Part shown: positions 46,191 through 57,179 of the stretch, piece by piece
Layout of the letters: each line of letters opens with the position of its first letter
Numbering within the stretch: position 1 is the stretch's first letter
Made by a program: the position numbers and the translations under genes
Origin: Asterias rubens
Taxonomy: Eukaryota; Echinodermata; Asteroidea; Forcipulatida; Asteriidae
NCBI RefSeq assembly: GCF_902459465.1
Contig: NC_047081.1
Span: 868,001-932,000, forward strand
DNA: 64,000 bases
Direction of reading: 5' to 3'
Notes under the pieces: generated by a model
Database searches by the model: none
Seen by the model: only the letters and a program-made list of their open reading frames with translations
What the model was told of the DNA's origin: nothing

Positions 46191-49100
46191 CTGCAAGAAA
46201 ACAACAACAGAACAATTAATAAACAACAATATGGAAACTTGACCCTCCTACTGACTGACCATTCAATACCATCCCCTTGAGATTTACAGCACATTTTTTA
46301 GATTTCTCCTGAAGAAAGGGTAACCCACTTCTTAACTTCTCTTCTTGAAACAAAAGTAAAAGAGGTTTACCTCATTATCAAGTTGAATATGAAGCCCCTC
46401 GCATTTGATCTTCCACTTGACAAGCTTCTGCTCGTGCTCTTCCTGCCTAGTTCGCTTATCTAACTTCAACTTCCGTATCTCGTCAATAAGTTCTAAACGA
46501 GATGGAGTGGTCTCCCCTGTGGAACGAAGTGTACCATTCTCAGGCATCCCTAAGGTCAGGTCGACGCCCATGGAGTTGGAATTTCTCTTCGGGGAGACGC
46601 TCTTGGCAGGGCCGGCGCCGGCAAGCGCGGGATGAAGTTCACTTAATGACTTGGGGTTGCTAAACTGTAATGCTGTGGGGGACGTTGATGTGATAGTCGA
46701 ATCTAAGTCTATCACCGAGGCATTCCTCGAACCCACTTCAGAGTTACCACTTAAGTGTTCACTGCTCGTTTCCAAAGTGCTGGAGTCTGATATCGACGAC
46801 CTGTCATCATGGAAACCGAACGCACCGTCCACACTGTAACTACGCTTTGTGAAAGCAGCATCCGCGGAGACTTTAATCCAATCATCGGCTGGACCCAAGT
46901 CTATCAAGAGGCTATCATGGTTAAGTCCGTCCTTCCTTTCTCTGGGAGCAGGGACTGGCGCAGCCTTGCTCTGGAGCTCTTTCAATAAGTCCAGGCTAAC
47001 TGGCGAGGATGGCACATTCCGTACTCCTTTACGAGGAGGAGGTGTGGGATCCGACTTATTCCTGAAATCAATCTGATTGTTCGGTGGGAACATCACATCG
47101 TGCTCTCGGATAAGAAGAAACAGGAATTTCTGGCTCATGGATGTTGTCTCCATGAGGGATGTCGCATTCTCAAGCGGCGGTCGGAAGATATTCGGGCCGA
47201 AGACAGTCGCCAGATTCAACATCCCCATCTTGTTGTAACACTCGTACTCCTGCACGTCTAGGAGGAACTCACAGAGGTACTTCAGTAGGTTGTAGTTGGT
47301 GCGGGGGAGGAGCGCAAGTTGCTGGATGAGTTCCTTACGTCCTTCATCCTCGTTGCGTATATGAAGCTTGATGCCGTCGTAGAAGCTCTTGTAATGCTGC
47401 CAGGGGATGAGGGGCTCTGGGAGGAGACGAAGGTAGAGCTTTAGGAGAGAAGCCACGGTGTGGATGTCAGTGTTCATGGCTGTGAAGTCAGGTTTCTCGC
47501 CGCAATCAAACCTCTCCTGGAGCTCTTTGATAAGGCTGACACGTCCTGGTAACCTGTTAAAGTAAAAGCTGACATTAAATTTGTGCTTCTTCCGTATGAT
47601 CAACAACTGACTATGCTACTTCAAAAAGAACATTCCCTCTGTTAAGATATTTTGCAGTTTGAGTATGGCTTTCAATCATCAATTCCAAGAGAGAAGCATT
47701 TATGGTCAAGTGCTTCAACCTAAGACCTGGCCTTAAAATGGTTGATGTTGACAACGGGCATTGGGCAAAGAGACCTGATTCCAAATATCAGGACAACGTC
47801 TAAGCTCAACCCTAAAAGCATCTCAACTAATATTCCTGGCTGCAGAGAAGCAATTAGTGCAGAATACCATACCTGAAGATCCCTTCTTCCTGCAGTCCCC
47901 TCTCCCTGAGCTGCTCCACACATTGCTCCACGATGGATGGGATCTGCTTGGTACTCGTTGTACTTTCATTCGTGATGGTGTCCAGCAAACTCTGACCAAA
48001 TATTCCTGGTGGAGAAAAAAAAGCAACGTGTTGAAAAACTAGCTACTGACCCCCTGCACTAACGTCACTAAGTGGTTACTGCAGCCAACAAATAGGATGT
48101 CGGTCAATAGCCCTGGGTAGCATTTTATTGGATATGTCTTCAGTTTGACTTTCACCCCAACTGCGGCCTTGCATAAACCTTTACTTCTTAGATGAACTCA
48201 GTTTGTTATAATTAGAGTACCGGCACGTTAATCCGGAGGTCATTGGTTCAAATCCCGCTTTAGTCAAGTTTTCTGTGTTAAAGCCTGAATAATTTAAAAT
48301 TTACCCAGTTAGTTTCCCTTGTGGTTTATCTAAAAGAAAAAGTTGCATCCCCTTAAGGTGATCCCCCGGGCTGCTGCTTCCCAGCTAATATCATAAACTT
48401 GGGTGTGATCCCTGGCTTCACGGCAGCTAACCGTTGTATGGCTTCTGACTGGCACCCTAACAAAGGTATCAACAAATTAGGGAGACCGCCGACATAGGGC
48501 TAGATAGCTGGTACATTAATCCGGTGCTCATAGGTACAAATCCAGCTCTAGTAGACTTGTCTTTGTTCAACCCAAAATCATAGGGCTAGATAGCTCAGTT
48601 GGAGGTCTTTGGTGCAGACCCCCCCCCCCCTCAAATAAATCTTTCTTTGTTCAAACCCAAATAATGTTAGACATCTGTTTTGAATCTTGGACTGACCTCC
48701 GCCTTTCTGTTTGTAGATGGCTCGTCGGATGACCTGCACCCATTCATCTGCTTCTTGAATGCTACTCGCCCACAAGATGAAGGTATCATGGTTGCCTGCT
48801 ATCTTTCCCTGACCCTCACTTCCTGTCGGTGGAAAACATAGAAAGAAATTTGTTCATTCACTCATACTGCTTTGGTTTGTCTGTAGGTGGATGTCTTGAT
48901 GTTCCCAGATCTCTCATTCATGCTGGTGGCTGGGCTTTTTCTGTATCCTGCCCCTTGGCTATGGAAAAGACTTCCCACTCATGTTAGGAACTCAACTGGT
49001 CTCCTGCTTTTAAAAAGGCTCTCAAGACTTATCTTTTCTCTGGTCGCAAGTAGACCCAATAACTCAAAATGTTACCCTTAGATTATGATGCTATGTCTGA

Positions 49101-52100
49101 TCCTCAATTTCACCTAAGTCACTAAAATCATGTAAGACGCTGTTTCCACAGACTTGCCCCTTTCAAAGTAATCACAAACTTCTCCAAGTATTTTGATCTT
49201 CTCTTGGATGGAAGAAGTCACAATTGTTTAATGTTTGATGAGTCTGGAAATTTACACATTCGGTTCGACCTCTAAAAGTTTGTCTGCCACAAGATCAGAC
49301 AAGTATCAGTTCTTTTTTCTTCATAAAGAACTAAGAACTTTTGGCAGGTCACACCTGGGTATGTATTGAAAGCTACCCACTTAAGGTCTTAGATTTGTGC
49401 TTAGCAGAAATTAACAGGATAACAGTCAAAAAATTGTACATGTGACATTGTTATTTGGTTGGTAACCTTATTCTGCTAAGCGTAATTTTGTTTGTGCTTG
49501 AAACAATTTAGGATTCCTGTTCAGCGTCTCTGCCAACGTGATGATGTCTCGTTGGTGCAAACTCATTTTTTTTTTGCGTTAAGGAAATGTTGGAGATAAA
49601 GTACATTCAACAAGACCGGAAACCAAATTTGTTCTCTGTCTGGCCAAGTCATCCGTCTTCAATCTTAGGACAAATTTAAAGGATTGGTAGATATATACCC
49701 TCTCAACAACAAAAAATTGAGAGAAAAATATGTTTGTCTCAAATCAAACTTTTTATAAAGTTCAAACCAGTACCGAACCAGGCAAGAAATACCTGATTGC
49801 TTATTTGGAAAGTGGCAACAGAAATAAGGATATTATAAGTTATCACACAAGTGCGAGTGGAATACGGAAGCTGAGTAAAGTATGGGACGCAGACGCGCTA
49901 TATTTTTTCGCATTTCATGAGCACGCGTGTGATAACGAATTTATCTTCCAGTCTCACTTGCAACGTGCAAAATTTAAAACTTTAGAGCGTTATTTCACGC
50001 GCACAAAGTTTAGAATGTATTTTTTGCACTGTCCGTATACGGAGCGTGACAAAATGACATTTCACAATACGTAATAAAAACAGAGGAAGTATGATATAAA
50101 ACAGAGGTCGTAGCATATATGTTTTTATCCCCCTAGTAGTTCGATCATCTGATTGGTAGATTAGCGCGTACTGGAAGATAAGAGCATTTATACACAAAAG
50201 GCGTACCTTTGTTCATTGTGTTCACTTAAAAAAGGAATGGATGGATTATTCACAGGGTGAATGTTTTTGTAAAAAACATACAACTTTGATTTCCTTCACC
50301 ATGGAGACAAAACCTATATTAAGTTCATTGTTAACTTCCTGCTTGTTCACATCCGGTCTCCCTGACCCCCAATATTCCAGGGACAACTTCTTGATCAAGG
50401 TCATCAGTTGTTTCAAATATTTTACGCAGGGCTCAATTTGACACTGGAGCGCAGGACCAGAGGCACACTGGACTCAAATTCTGCTGTTTCTGATTTGCTT
50501 GCAGGCTTAATAAGACTCAATCTGGACACATGTGACCTTAAAGGCAGTGGACACTATTGGTTATTACTCAAAATAATTATTACCATAAAACCTGAATTTG
50601 TAACGAGTAATGGGGAGAAGTTGATAGTATAAAACATTGTGAGAAACGGCTCCCTCTGAAGTGCCATAGTTTTCCAGAAAGAAGTAATTTTCAACGAATT
50701 TGATTTCAAGACCTCAGATTTAGAATTTGAGGTCTCGAAATCAACCATCTTAACGCACACAACTTCGTGTGACAAGGGTGTTTTTTCTTTCATTATTTTC
50801 TCGCAACTTCGACGACCGATTGAGCTCAAATTTTCACAGGTTTGTTATTTTACGTATATGTTGAGATACACCAAGTGAGAAGACTGGTCTTTGACAATTA
50901 CCAATAGTGTCCAGTGTCTTTAAGACACTAAACCATTGCTTCATTCCAAGGCCATAAAGCAATTGGTCCCATGTGAAGCATTAAGTATGTCAAAGAACCC
51001 AGTGCACACTAGTATCAACAAGAAAAGGGGTCTATTTCCCAGTGTTTTGGGGGATGTGGTTGGCTTCAGATTTATGCCAAAGCACCTTGTAAGCAGTTAC
51101 ATGTACATGTTGCTATGTAAATAAATCGGTTTTATATTTTGAACATAGCTCAGCATACCTTTATTAGAGAAACAAAACATCGCTTTGAGGCACCCTCGGT
51201 TATGGTAAAGCGCTATAAGATCGGCATATTATGATTTTTAAAGAAACAAGTACAAATAACCGAAGTTTGATTTACCTGGTAGGATCTCAAACAGATGTTT
51301 TCCAGGCTCATCCAGATTCTGCTGGCGCTTCTCCACCTTGTTATTCCTCAATGGGATACTCCCTAAAGGTCGAGGGTCATCCTCTCTCAGAGAGTAGTGT
51401 ATGTAGTCTCCTTTCAAGACAAAGAATCGTCGTTGCCAAGTCTTGAACGGCCCACCTTGCTTCTTCAACCATCCCTTGTGGATTGTGCCGTCACGGGTCC
51501 GATCGTTCATCCTTCGATGCGGGTAACTCTCCTAAAAAAAATTTAAAAAATATTAATAATAATATAAAAATTGAGGGTGCTCTTCAGCCTCAGTGCATGG
51601 GCAGCCTTGCTACCAAGGGCAGCGCGTCGTATTGATACCGCTCGTCACAAACACCTGAAAAAGAACGCTGATCAGCTCACCAAAAGTGACTGCTTTGCGC
51701 ACACACTTTAAAAAAATCTTCTTTCAAACCCAAATTATTTATACATTATACCATAACATAAAGTCAAGCTAGCTGTATCAAATCAGATGACCAGTAACTG
51801 GTAATCCTTTTAAGATCTCGTGCAACTGGGCACAAGTCAGGACTGTACACACTATTTCATGTCCAGCTTCTATCGTTTCAAAGTTCACTGAAACATTCCA
51901 CACGAAACTGCCAGACAAAATCTCAGTCTAACATAATCCCAAAGAGCTTGAGTTACAATCCTTCATTTCCAAATTCCCTAAAACATTCCACACTAACTGC
52001 GCTCAGTCCAACACAACCCAAAGACTGGACAAGCGCACGAGTCAGAACTAACTGTCTGTGACCCTGACTCGTGTTATCCACATAATATGATGTACAAAGT

Positions 52101-55100
52101 GGTTTTCAACTCATGACCTTCTGCTACTGTGGACAGGAAGAGGTATTTCTTTCTAGGGTTGGTCCAAGAATAGCTCACAAGTCATCAATCTACTTCTACT
52201 TTTAAAGGCACTGGACACGTTCGGTAGTTACTAAAATTAGCACAAAAACTTACTTTGTAATGAGCAACGGAGAGCTGTTAGTAGTATACAACATTGTGAG
52301 AAATGGCTCCCTCTGAAGTAACAAAGTTTTTGAGAAAGAGGTAGTTTCTCACTATAATATTAGAATCTGACTGAAAACACACCAACTTTTTCATAAAGAA
52401 TTTTTCTTGCAACTTCGATGACCAATTTAGCCCAAATTTTCACAGATTTTTGATTTGATGCATAGGCCCTATAGTTAGGACACGTACACTGGTCTTCAAC
52501 AATTACCAAATTTGTCCAGTGCCTTTAAAACAAAGAGTTTCAATCTAACTTCACTTGGTTAGAAGAGCTCAGCTTTCAATAGTGTAAGTAATTTGAGAAT
52601 CATTTCACCTAAAAGTAATGTGTAAGTAACCAGTTTCTATTCACCAAAGTTTGATTCTGAGGTCAGATACAATTATCAGATTGTTTTCCAATTACAGTTT
52701 ATTCTTCCTGCATGGTTAAAACCGCTCCAGATTTTGGCAATATCTCAAATAAATAAGCTACCATCTTTTGAAATGAAATTTTCACAGCTTAGTTTGATTG
52801 TATTATATCTACATTTACATGTATACTATGTAATTAAAACAATCGAGTGTTTCCAAATACCAAAGGTTATGTATACTTTGGCCTTTAAAATAAATGTTGA
52901 TCGATTACACATGTAGATTACAAAATAGTTCAGTTCTGACCAGCCTACTCAAATCATTACCAACAGTAGGATGTTTGCGCTACAAAGTGTAAACGAACAA
53001 TCCTTGAACCTTTGAAAAGAAACCGATCAGAAATTAACCCTCATTGCCTCTTTATTAATCCAATTTCCTTTTATCAAGATGGAACGAAGGCTAATTTTAG
53101 CTCCACAGTCAACGTCAGAAAAAGTCTTTGTAAAAGAAATGTGTCATTGAGATCATCAATAATCATCTACCGCAAACCAAACACACATCTATGTGATCTT
53201 GAGTTTAATCTTAGCCTTAGGTTTTAAAAGTAGGATCTAGGAATGCAGAGTTCAAATTTGCTTTCTTTGCCAAATGCAAGTTAAAACGCACAAGGGCAAG
53301 TCAAGATTCACTCCAAGTGGTCCGGCTGGCTAGTTCAGTTTGAAAATCAAATACAACATTTTAAAATACAAAATATAAACGATTAAGCTACATGTAATAT
53401 GCGCCCAATTTCATGGAACTGCAGTTAAAAGCGGAAACAAGTTAGCAAAGCACAATTAACAGTAATGCTTTCCAAAATAAGGTTACCAAACTACATGCAA
53501 TATCATACAATTTGTTGCTGTTCCCTGACTAGTTTTGCTTAGCAGAAAAATGTCAAGCAATAGGTTATGCCTAAGCGGCTCTTTGAAATTGGGCCCTGTT
53601 TCAAGTGGCAAGTCACTGAAAAAGTTCGCAAAAACCACTGGTTGAAGCATACCATGTAGGACGACCTCGAGATAGACCTCCAGATACAAGGAATTTGCAC
53701 ATTCATGACAAGACGCTGATGATAAAGTAAGCAATTGTCTCCCAATTGATGGATATCATCGGTGACTGATGAGGCAGATGGTGAAGGGCTGTCCGCAGTC
53801 GCTACCTGTTATTTTTCCCTTGACAAACAGAGTCTAAAAATGACCTGTGTCTTGTCATCTGCTGTCATTATCCAAAGGATGATCCCCCCCTCAACTGTTC
53901 ACTAGGGACTGAATACAATAAAGTAACACCCACAAAGTTGTACATAGGTTTGAGTGGTTAATTGACCATGATGGGGAAATTCCCTAAACAGTCCAAGAGA
54001 CTTGCCCTTTCAGGGGCGGTCCAGGGGTAACCCCTTAAAACTTTTGTTCCCTCTAAATTCTGAACATCCCTCTAAGTTCTGAACTTTCTTTCCTTGCAAG
54101 TTCCATGTATGTTCCTTGGCTAGCAGTCAAAGTCTCTGCTCTCCACGTCCTTAAAGTTTGTGTGGTTACAAGCAAGTTCTAAATTCAATATAGCTGCTTA
54201 AGCACAAAAACCAGCTTAGCACAACCAAAATCTGCTAACCAGAAAAAGGTTACCAGCTTAAATAACATTTCACATGCAGCATCTGTGACTGGTATCCCGC
54301 TTATTGTTACTGAGCAAAATTGTTTTAAGCAACGCTTGCTGCCTTTTAAAAAAAAGCTATGAAATTTGGGCATGGGCTAAAATTTAGCTGGGGAAACACA
54401 AATTACGCTAACCCGAATAAGGTTACCACTGAACATGACACTGATATCCTGTTCACTTTTGCTAAGCAGGAACTTATTGTAAAGCAATAGGCCTACATCA
54501 GCCCAAAAGGAACTTGAAAACATTGAATACATGTGTTTCTCTCTTTTAAAAGTGCCAAACATTAGAAGTCACAGCCTTCATTTCATCCTTTGAAGATCAG
54601 ATTCAGGCGTGTCACTTATGGCCTGGCTTGAGGCAAACTGGACCAAGTCAAACATTTCTCAATACATACTTCACTGTGTGTGACTTAAGTAATGCATGGT
54701 ACATGTTATGTCTCGGCAAATAACTTGTCGTATTATTTCATTTCCTCCACTTATCACAAATTTTGAGAAAATTGCCTCAGGCAAAACTGAAAGGAAATGT
54801 AGTCTTTCCTGGGTTGATCACACTTCATTTCTCAAATGTGTTGTTCTTGCACTTTACAATACATGGTATACACACCAAGGGAGTGTGTGTAACATTTTCT
54901 ATGAGTGTCTTTAAGTACATGTAATGTGGTTATAAATGAAAAAAGATGAGTTTTTATCCCCAAAATTAAAATCTGAAAATGTGCATCCTAATTACAGATT
55001 ATTCTTCCTGTGTGGACATAACCGCCCCGGTGTATCTCAAAAACGCGACCACCTTATGAAATGAAGTTTTCATAGATTTATTGTTTGAAGGATTCAAACA

Positions 55101-56687
55101 ATAGAACGGTTAAAAAAAAAAAATGAATACATACTTTCCCTTTAAGGAACTGTGCCTTAAGCCCTTTTGAGATACGGTGGACAAATAATACAACACTCAT
55201 TAGCTTGGGGTTAATTTTTTTAACTGAATGGTGCACTCCTACATTGTCCGCTCTCATAAAGGCTCATGGTGTCCGCCATAGCTCAAACAGGATAATTAGG
55301 TTCATGCATTTGACCTTTTACAATACTCTTGCACTGTACTTGGGAATGAGTCCGACACCATTTTGCTAAGTTCATGAGTCATATCCTTGACGTGCAGTTA
55401 CATTCATCGACACATGTTCACTAACGACTACATGAGCTGATGCAAACTGCCACATTTTATGAGCAGCCACAGTTGAACTTTTTAAAACGTTCGAAACCGA
55501 CCTCAATAACATAAATGCATCAAACATTTTGCCAAGTTTTTAAGTGATCTATGTTTTCATGTAACAGGACTCGAATTTGGGGGAATTTCCAAAAGACTGC
55601 AAGGCTTGTAACTCAAAACTTTTAGTGGAACACAGAATTGGTTATAAGACGAGAATCAAAATTAGAAGAACACATCTCCACAGTGTCATGTTCGGGCTCT
55701 TTTTGGACAATAATAATAATAATAACCGTATTTATAACGCGCCTTTTTCCAAAGGATACAAAGCGCCAGGTATTATTACTGCAAGGAGTGGGGTAAATTT
55801 TTGAGATATAAGACCTAATCCTTAAGCACCATGTGGTTTACAAGGTGCTGTGGCGCAATATGCTGCCAATCCAGCCAGGAACACCGGGGCGAACCCCTTC
55901 TCTTTTCGATAAGTGCACTGGGTTCTTTTACATGCGTTTTACACTTAACACATGGGACCAACGGCTTTACGTCCCATCCGAAGGACGAAGCAATGGTTAT
56001 GTGTATTGCTTAAGGACACAAGTGTCACGGCTGGGGAATCGAACCCACACTCTGCTGATCAGAAACACCAGAGTTTGAATTCGGTGCTCTTAACCGCTCG
56101 GCCACGACACTCCCACGACACTCCCACGACACTCCCACGACAAGCACTAGTAGAAGATTTATCTCATTTTTCTAATGGGTAATACATTGTACTTCAAATT
56201 TCAAAGGTATTTGTATTCGTCAGTCTTAATTTAAAAAGCAGTGAGGTGTTATTATTCACGAACACAAGACCAGCGAACTTGTACAGTCAAAAGTTTACTG
56301 GCCCAATGCTAAAATCTCGGGCCTGTGGTCCAGTGTTAATTTTGAGCTATGTGTAGTACATGCAAACTGGTAATTGCTACCTACAATGCATGCCATCCGG
56401 TGTCCCAACAGACACCCTAACCAAAAACCCACCTTATGCCTACGAGAATTTCGCAAGTGGTGCCCATGCCTGAGTTGAGGCGGTAACCCTAGGCTGGACA
56501 ACGTCATACTGCGTACCTTGGTCTGTATATTACAGGTCTCATCGCTGCGTTGACGCCGATGGGTGTATTTGGCTCTCGGTGCCTTGGTAGTGCGATCCAT
56601 GTCGGAGATGTAGCTCTCTGTCAAATGTCCCTTGTAAAAACCACGTCGGGACGAAGACTTTCTTGTAATCATCACGTGTTGATTCAT
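46104..56687 (-). CDS. RhoGAP-B: PH-RhoGAP of the ARHGAP22/24/25 family, complete
   Basis: GTPase-activating protein for Rho-family GTPases, with a PH domain for phosphoinositide or membrane binding. Six exons (56517-56687, 51276-51531, 48697-48822, 47873-48005, 46371-47553, 46104-46190) total 1956 nt, 651 codons. The order is a basic tyrosine-containing N terminus, a PH domain (HKGWLKKQGGPFKTWQRRF, about residues 68-185, ending DEWVQVIRRA), the linker IFGQSLLDT and a RhoGAP domain (about 190-370). The RhoGAP domain has arginine finger EEGIFR (R229), HTVASLLKLYL, LLPEPLIPW, NYNLLKYLCEFL and FGPNIFRP. A tail with the proline motif PTPPPRK follows, then a C-terminal coiled coil. Length is within the family range. 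It is a paralogue of RhoGAP-A. It lies upstream of JNK on the same strand. Confidence 0.96.
46371..47553 (-). CDS. RhoGAP-B exon 5 (RhoGAP core and tail)
   Basis: 1183 nt. Acceptor actttaacag, donor gtaaac. It starts with the last base of the arginine-finger codon (AG|G). Intact RhoGAP core including GPN, then a serine-rich tail, and a charged coiled coil (RLELIDEIRKLKLDKRTRQE) at the end. Confidence 0.97.
47873..48005 (-). CDS. RhoGAP-B exon 4 (133 nt)
   Basis: Acceptor tctccaccag, donor gtatgg. Encodes IFGQSLLDTITNEST, VEQCVEQLRERGLQEEGIF. Length and phases are equal to the RhoGAP-A exon 5734-5866. Confidence 0.97.
48210..48490 (+). mobile_element. tRNA-derived SINE, family C
   Basis: The tRNA-like head has a B-box (ttggttcaaatcccgc) after accggcacgttaatccgg. 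The body has gtttcccttgtggtttatc, ttaaggtgatcccc, gggtgtgatccctggc. A related body occurs at 2815-3050. Confidence 0.65.
48493..48666 (+). repeat. two SINE C heads in tandem
   Basis: tagggctagatagct occurs at about 48496 and 48583. The second reads tagatagctcagttggagg, close to a tRNA 5' half, and each is followed by ctttgttcaa. They end about 30 bp from the RhoGAP-B exon 3 donor. Confidence 0.6.
48697..48822 (-). CDS. RhoGAP-B exon 3 (end of PH domain)
   Basis: 126 nt. Acceptor accgacag, donor gtcagt (non-optimal). Encodes NHDTFILWASSIQEADEWVQ and VIRRAIYKQKGG. In RhoGAP-A the same region is split into two exons. Confidence 0.93.
48920..49060 (+). mobile_element. non-LTR retrotransposon 3'-end remnant
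   Basis: Translates YPAPWLWKRLPTHVRNSTG, a degraded form of the CR1/L2 ORF2 tail (APRLWNSLPxxVRNS), then LKRLSRLIFS. In a RhoGAP-B intron. Confidence 0.6.
49082..50538. other. RhoGAP-B intron 2 remainder
   Basis: Holds an AAGC-rich copy at 49375-49512 (+; ggttggtaacc, attctgctaagcg). A 114-codon plus-strand frame at 49730-50074 has no motif, promoter or splice evidence that I can recognise. Nothing else seen. Confidence 0.45.
50539..50922 (-). mobile_element. inverted-terminal-repeat element (family B)
   Basis: aaaggcagtggacactattg at the left, ccaatagtgtccagtgtctt at the right. The interior is in the opposite orientation to the 33815 and 44494 copies (agactggtctttgacaatta at the right). 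Confidence 0.85.
51276..51531 (-). CDS. RhoGAP-B exon 2 (PH core)
   Basis: 256 nt. Acceptor ttttttttag, donor gtaaat. Encodes ESYPHRRMNDRTRDG, GWLKKQGGPFKTWQRRFFVL, YIHYSLREDDPRPLGSIPL and KHLFEILPG. Confidence 0.97.
52204..52531. mobile_element. related ITR element (subfamily)
   Basis: Ends aaaggcactggacacgttcg and tgtccagtgcctttaaaa. The interior shares acattgtgagaaatggctcc and cactggtcttcaacaattac with family B but differs in the centre. Confidence 0.75.
53400..53597 (-). repeat. AAGC-rich element (family A)
   Basis: Complete ends gcgcccaatttcatgg and gaaattgggccctg, with ggttaccaaac and tttgcttagcagaaaa inside, on the minus orientation. RhoGAP-B intron 1. Confidence 0.75.
54183..54372 (-). 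repeat. AAGC-rich element (family A)
   Basis: atagctgcttaagcac, aaggttaccagctt, gactggtatcccgctta, ctatgaaatttgggc. Another partial minus copy follows at 54385-54500. Confidence 0.7.
54500..55705. other. RhoGAP-B intron 1, no features
   Basis: No exon, RNA gene or recognised repeat seen; AT-rich. Confidence 0.4.
55708..56113 (-). mobile_element. tRNA-derived SINE (family SINE-A), near full length
   Basis: On the minus strand: A box tggccgagcgg, then B box gggttcgattccc about 45 nt later. An about 300-bp body (gtcccatgtgttaag, gaacccagtgcac, aaaggcgcgttataaata) ends in an (att)n tail. The head resembles a tRNA-Ser or tRNA-Leu with a long variable region. At the promoter end an 11-bp unit (cacgacactcc) is repeated three times (about 56103-56137). 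In RhoGAP-B intron 1. Confidence 0.85.
56517..56687 (-). CDS. RhoGAP-B exon 1 (first coding exon)
   Basis: 57 codons from ATG 56685-56687 to the donor AAG|gtacgc. Starts MNQHVMITRKSSSRRGFYKG, basic and polar, with YISDMD and RAKYTHRRQRSDE. No known domain. It is supported by phase 0 joining to exon 2 and a long open frame, and I chose the first ATG in that frame. Confidence 0.75.
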
Positions 56688-57061
56688 CTCATTAACCCCC
56701 CACCGAAGGAATGAGTCGGCCGCACAGCGGAAGTTTCAATCAACTGCCTCTCTGCTACCTCCCCCCCTCTCTGTCCCGGGGACTATCTTGGCTATTTTAG
56801 GGGTTCTTATGCACTGCTTTAATGAAGGGCTTCCCAATCTCCAAGAGGGACGGCTAAAAAAATTACTCTGCGGCTCAGCTAACGTAAAGGAACACCAACT
56901 TGCCGGTCAACAAAGTTTTAAGAACAGGAGCAGAATTCCGACTTCGGAAACTTCAATCAGTGTGGTACTTCCAGTTTCTTAGTTAGAAAAGATTTGAAAA
57001 AGTGTTTTTGGGGGTACAAATCAGTACCTCCATGTCTGAAAACTTTTCAGTAACTCCGGGT

Positions 57062-57136
57062 TTTTATATCCACAGAGGAGAAACGACCCTTACTTCTCGG
57101 AAGGTTGTCATCTTTGAAATTAATAAACTGACGTCA
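57062..57136 (-). promoter_or_regulatory. candidate RhoGAP-B core promoter (TATA plus CRE)
   Basis: On the minus strand ATATAAAA (about 57062-57069) lies about 380 bp upstream of the RhoGAP-B ATG, and a palindromic CRE TGACGTCA (57129-57136) lies 60 bp further upstream. The spacing is that of a TATA promoter with a proximal activator site. The transcription start (about 57035) is inferred. Confidence 0.4.
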
Positions 57137-57179
57137 AAGGAAAGCCAACAAGCACGAGATGTTGACAAAGCTTGAGAGC

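Noticed and set aside
49730..50074. 114-codon plus-strand frame
   Set aside because: No motif or codon bias that I could recognise; it lies in a RhoGAP-B intron on the opposite strand.
56028..56110. tRNA gene (A and B boxes on the minus strand)
   Set aside because: The acceptor stem does not close, and the sequence continues into a SINE body with an (att)n tail.
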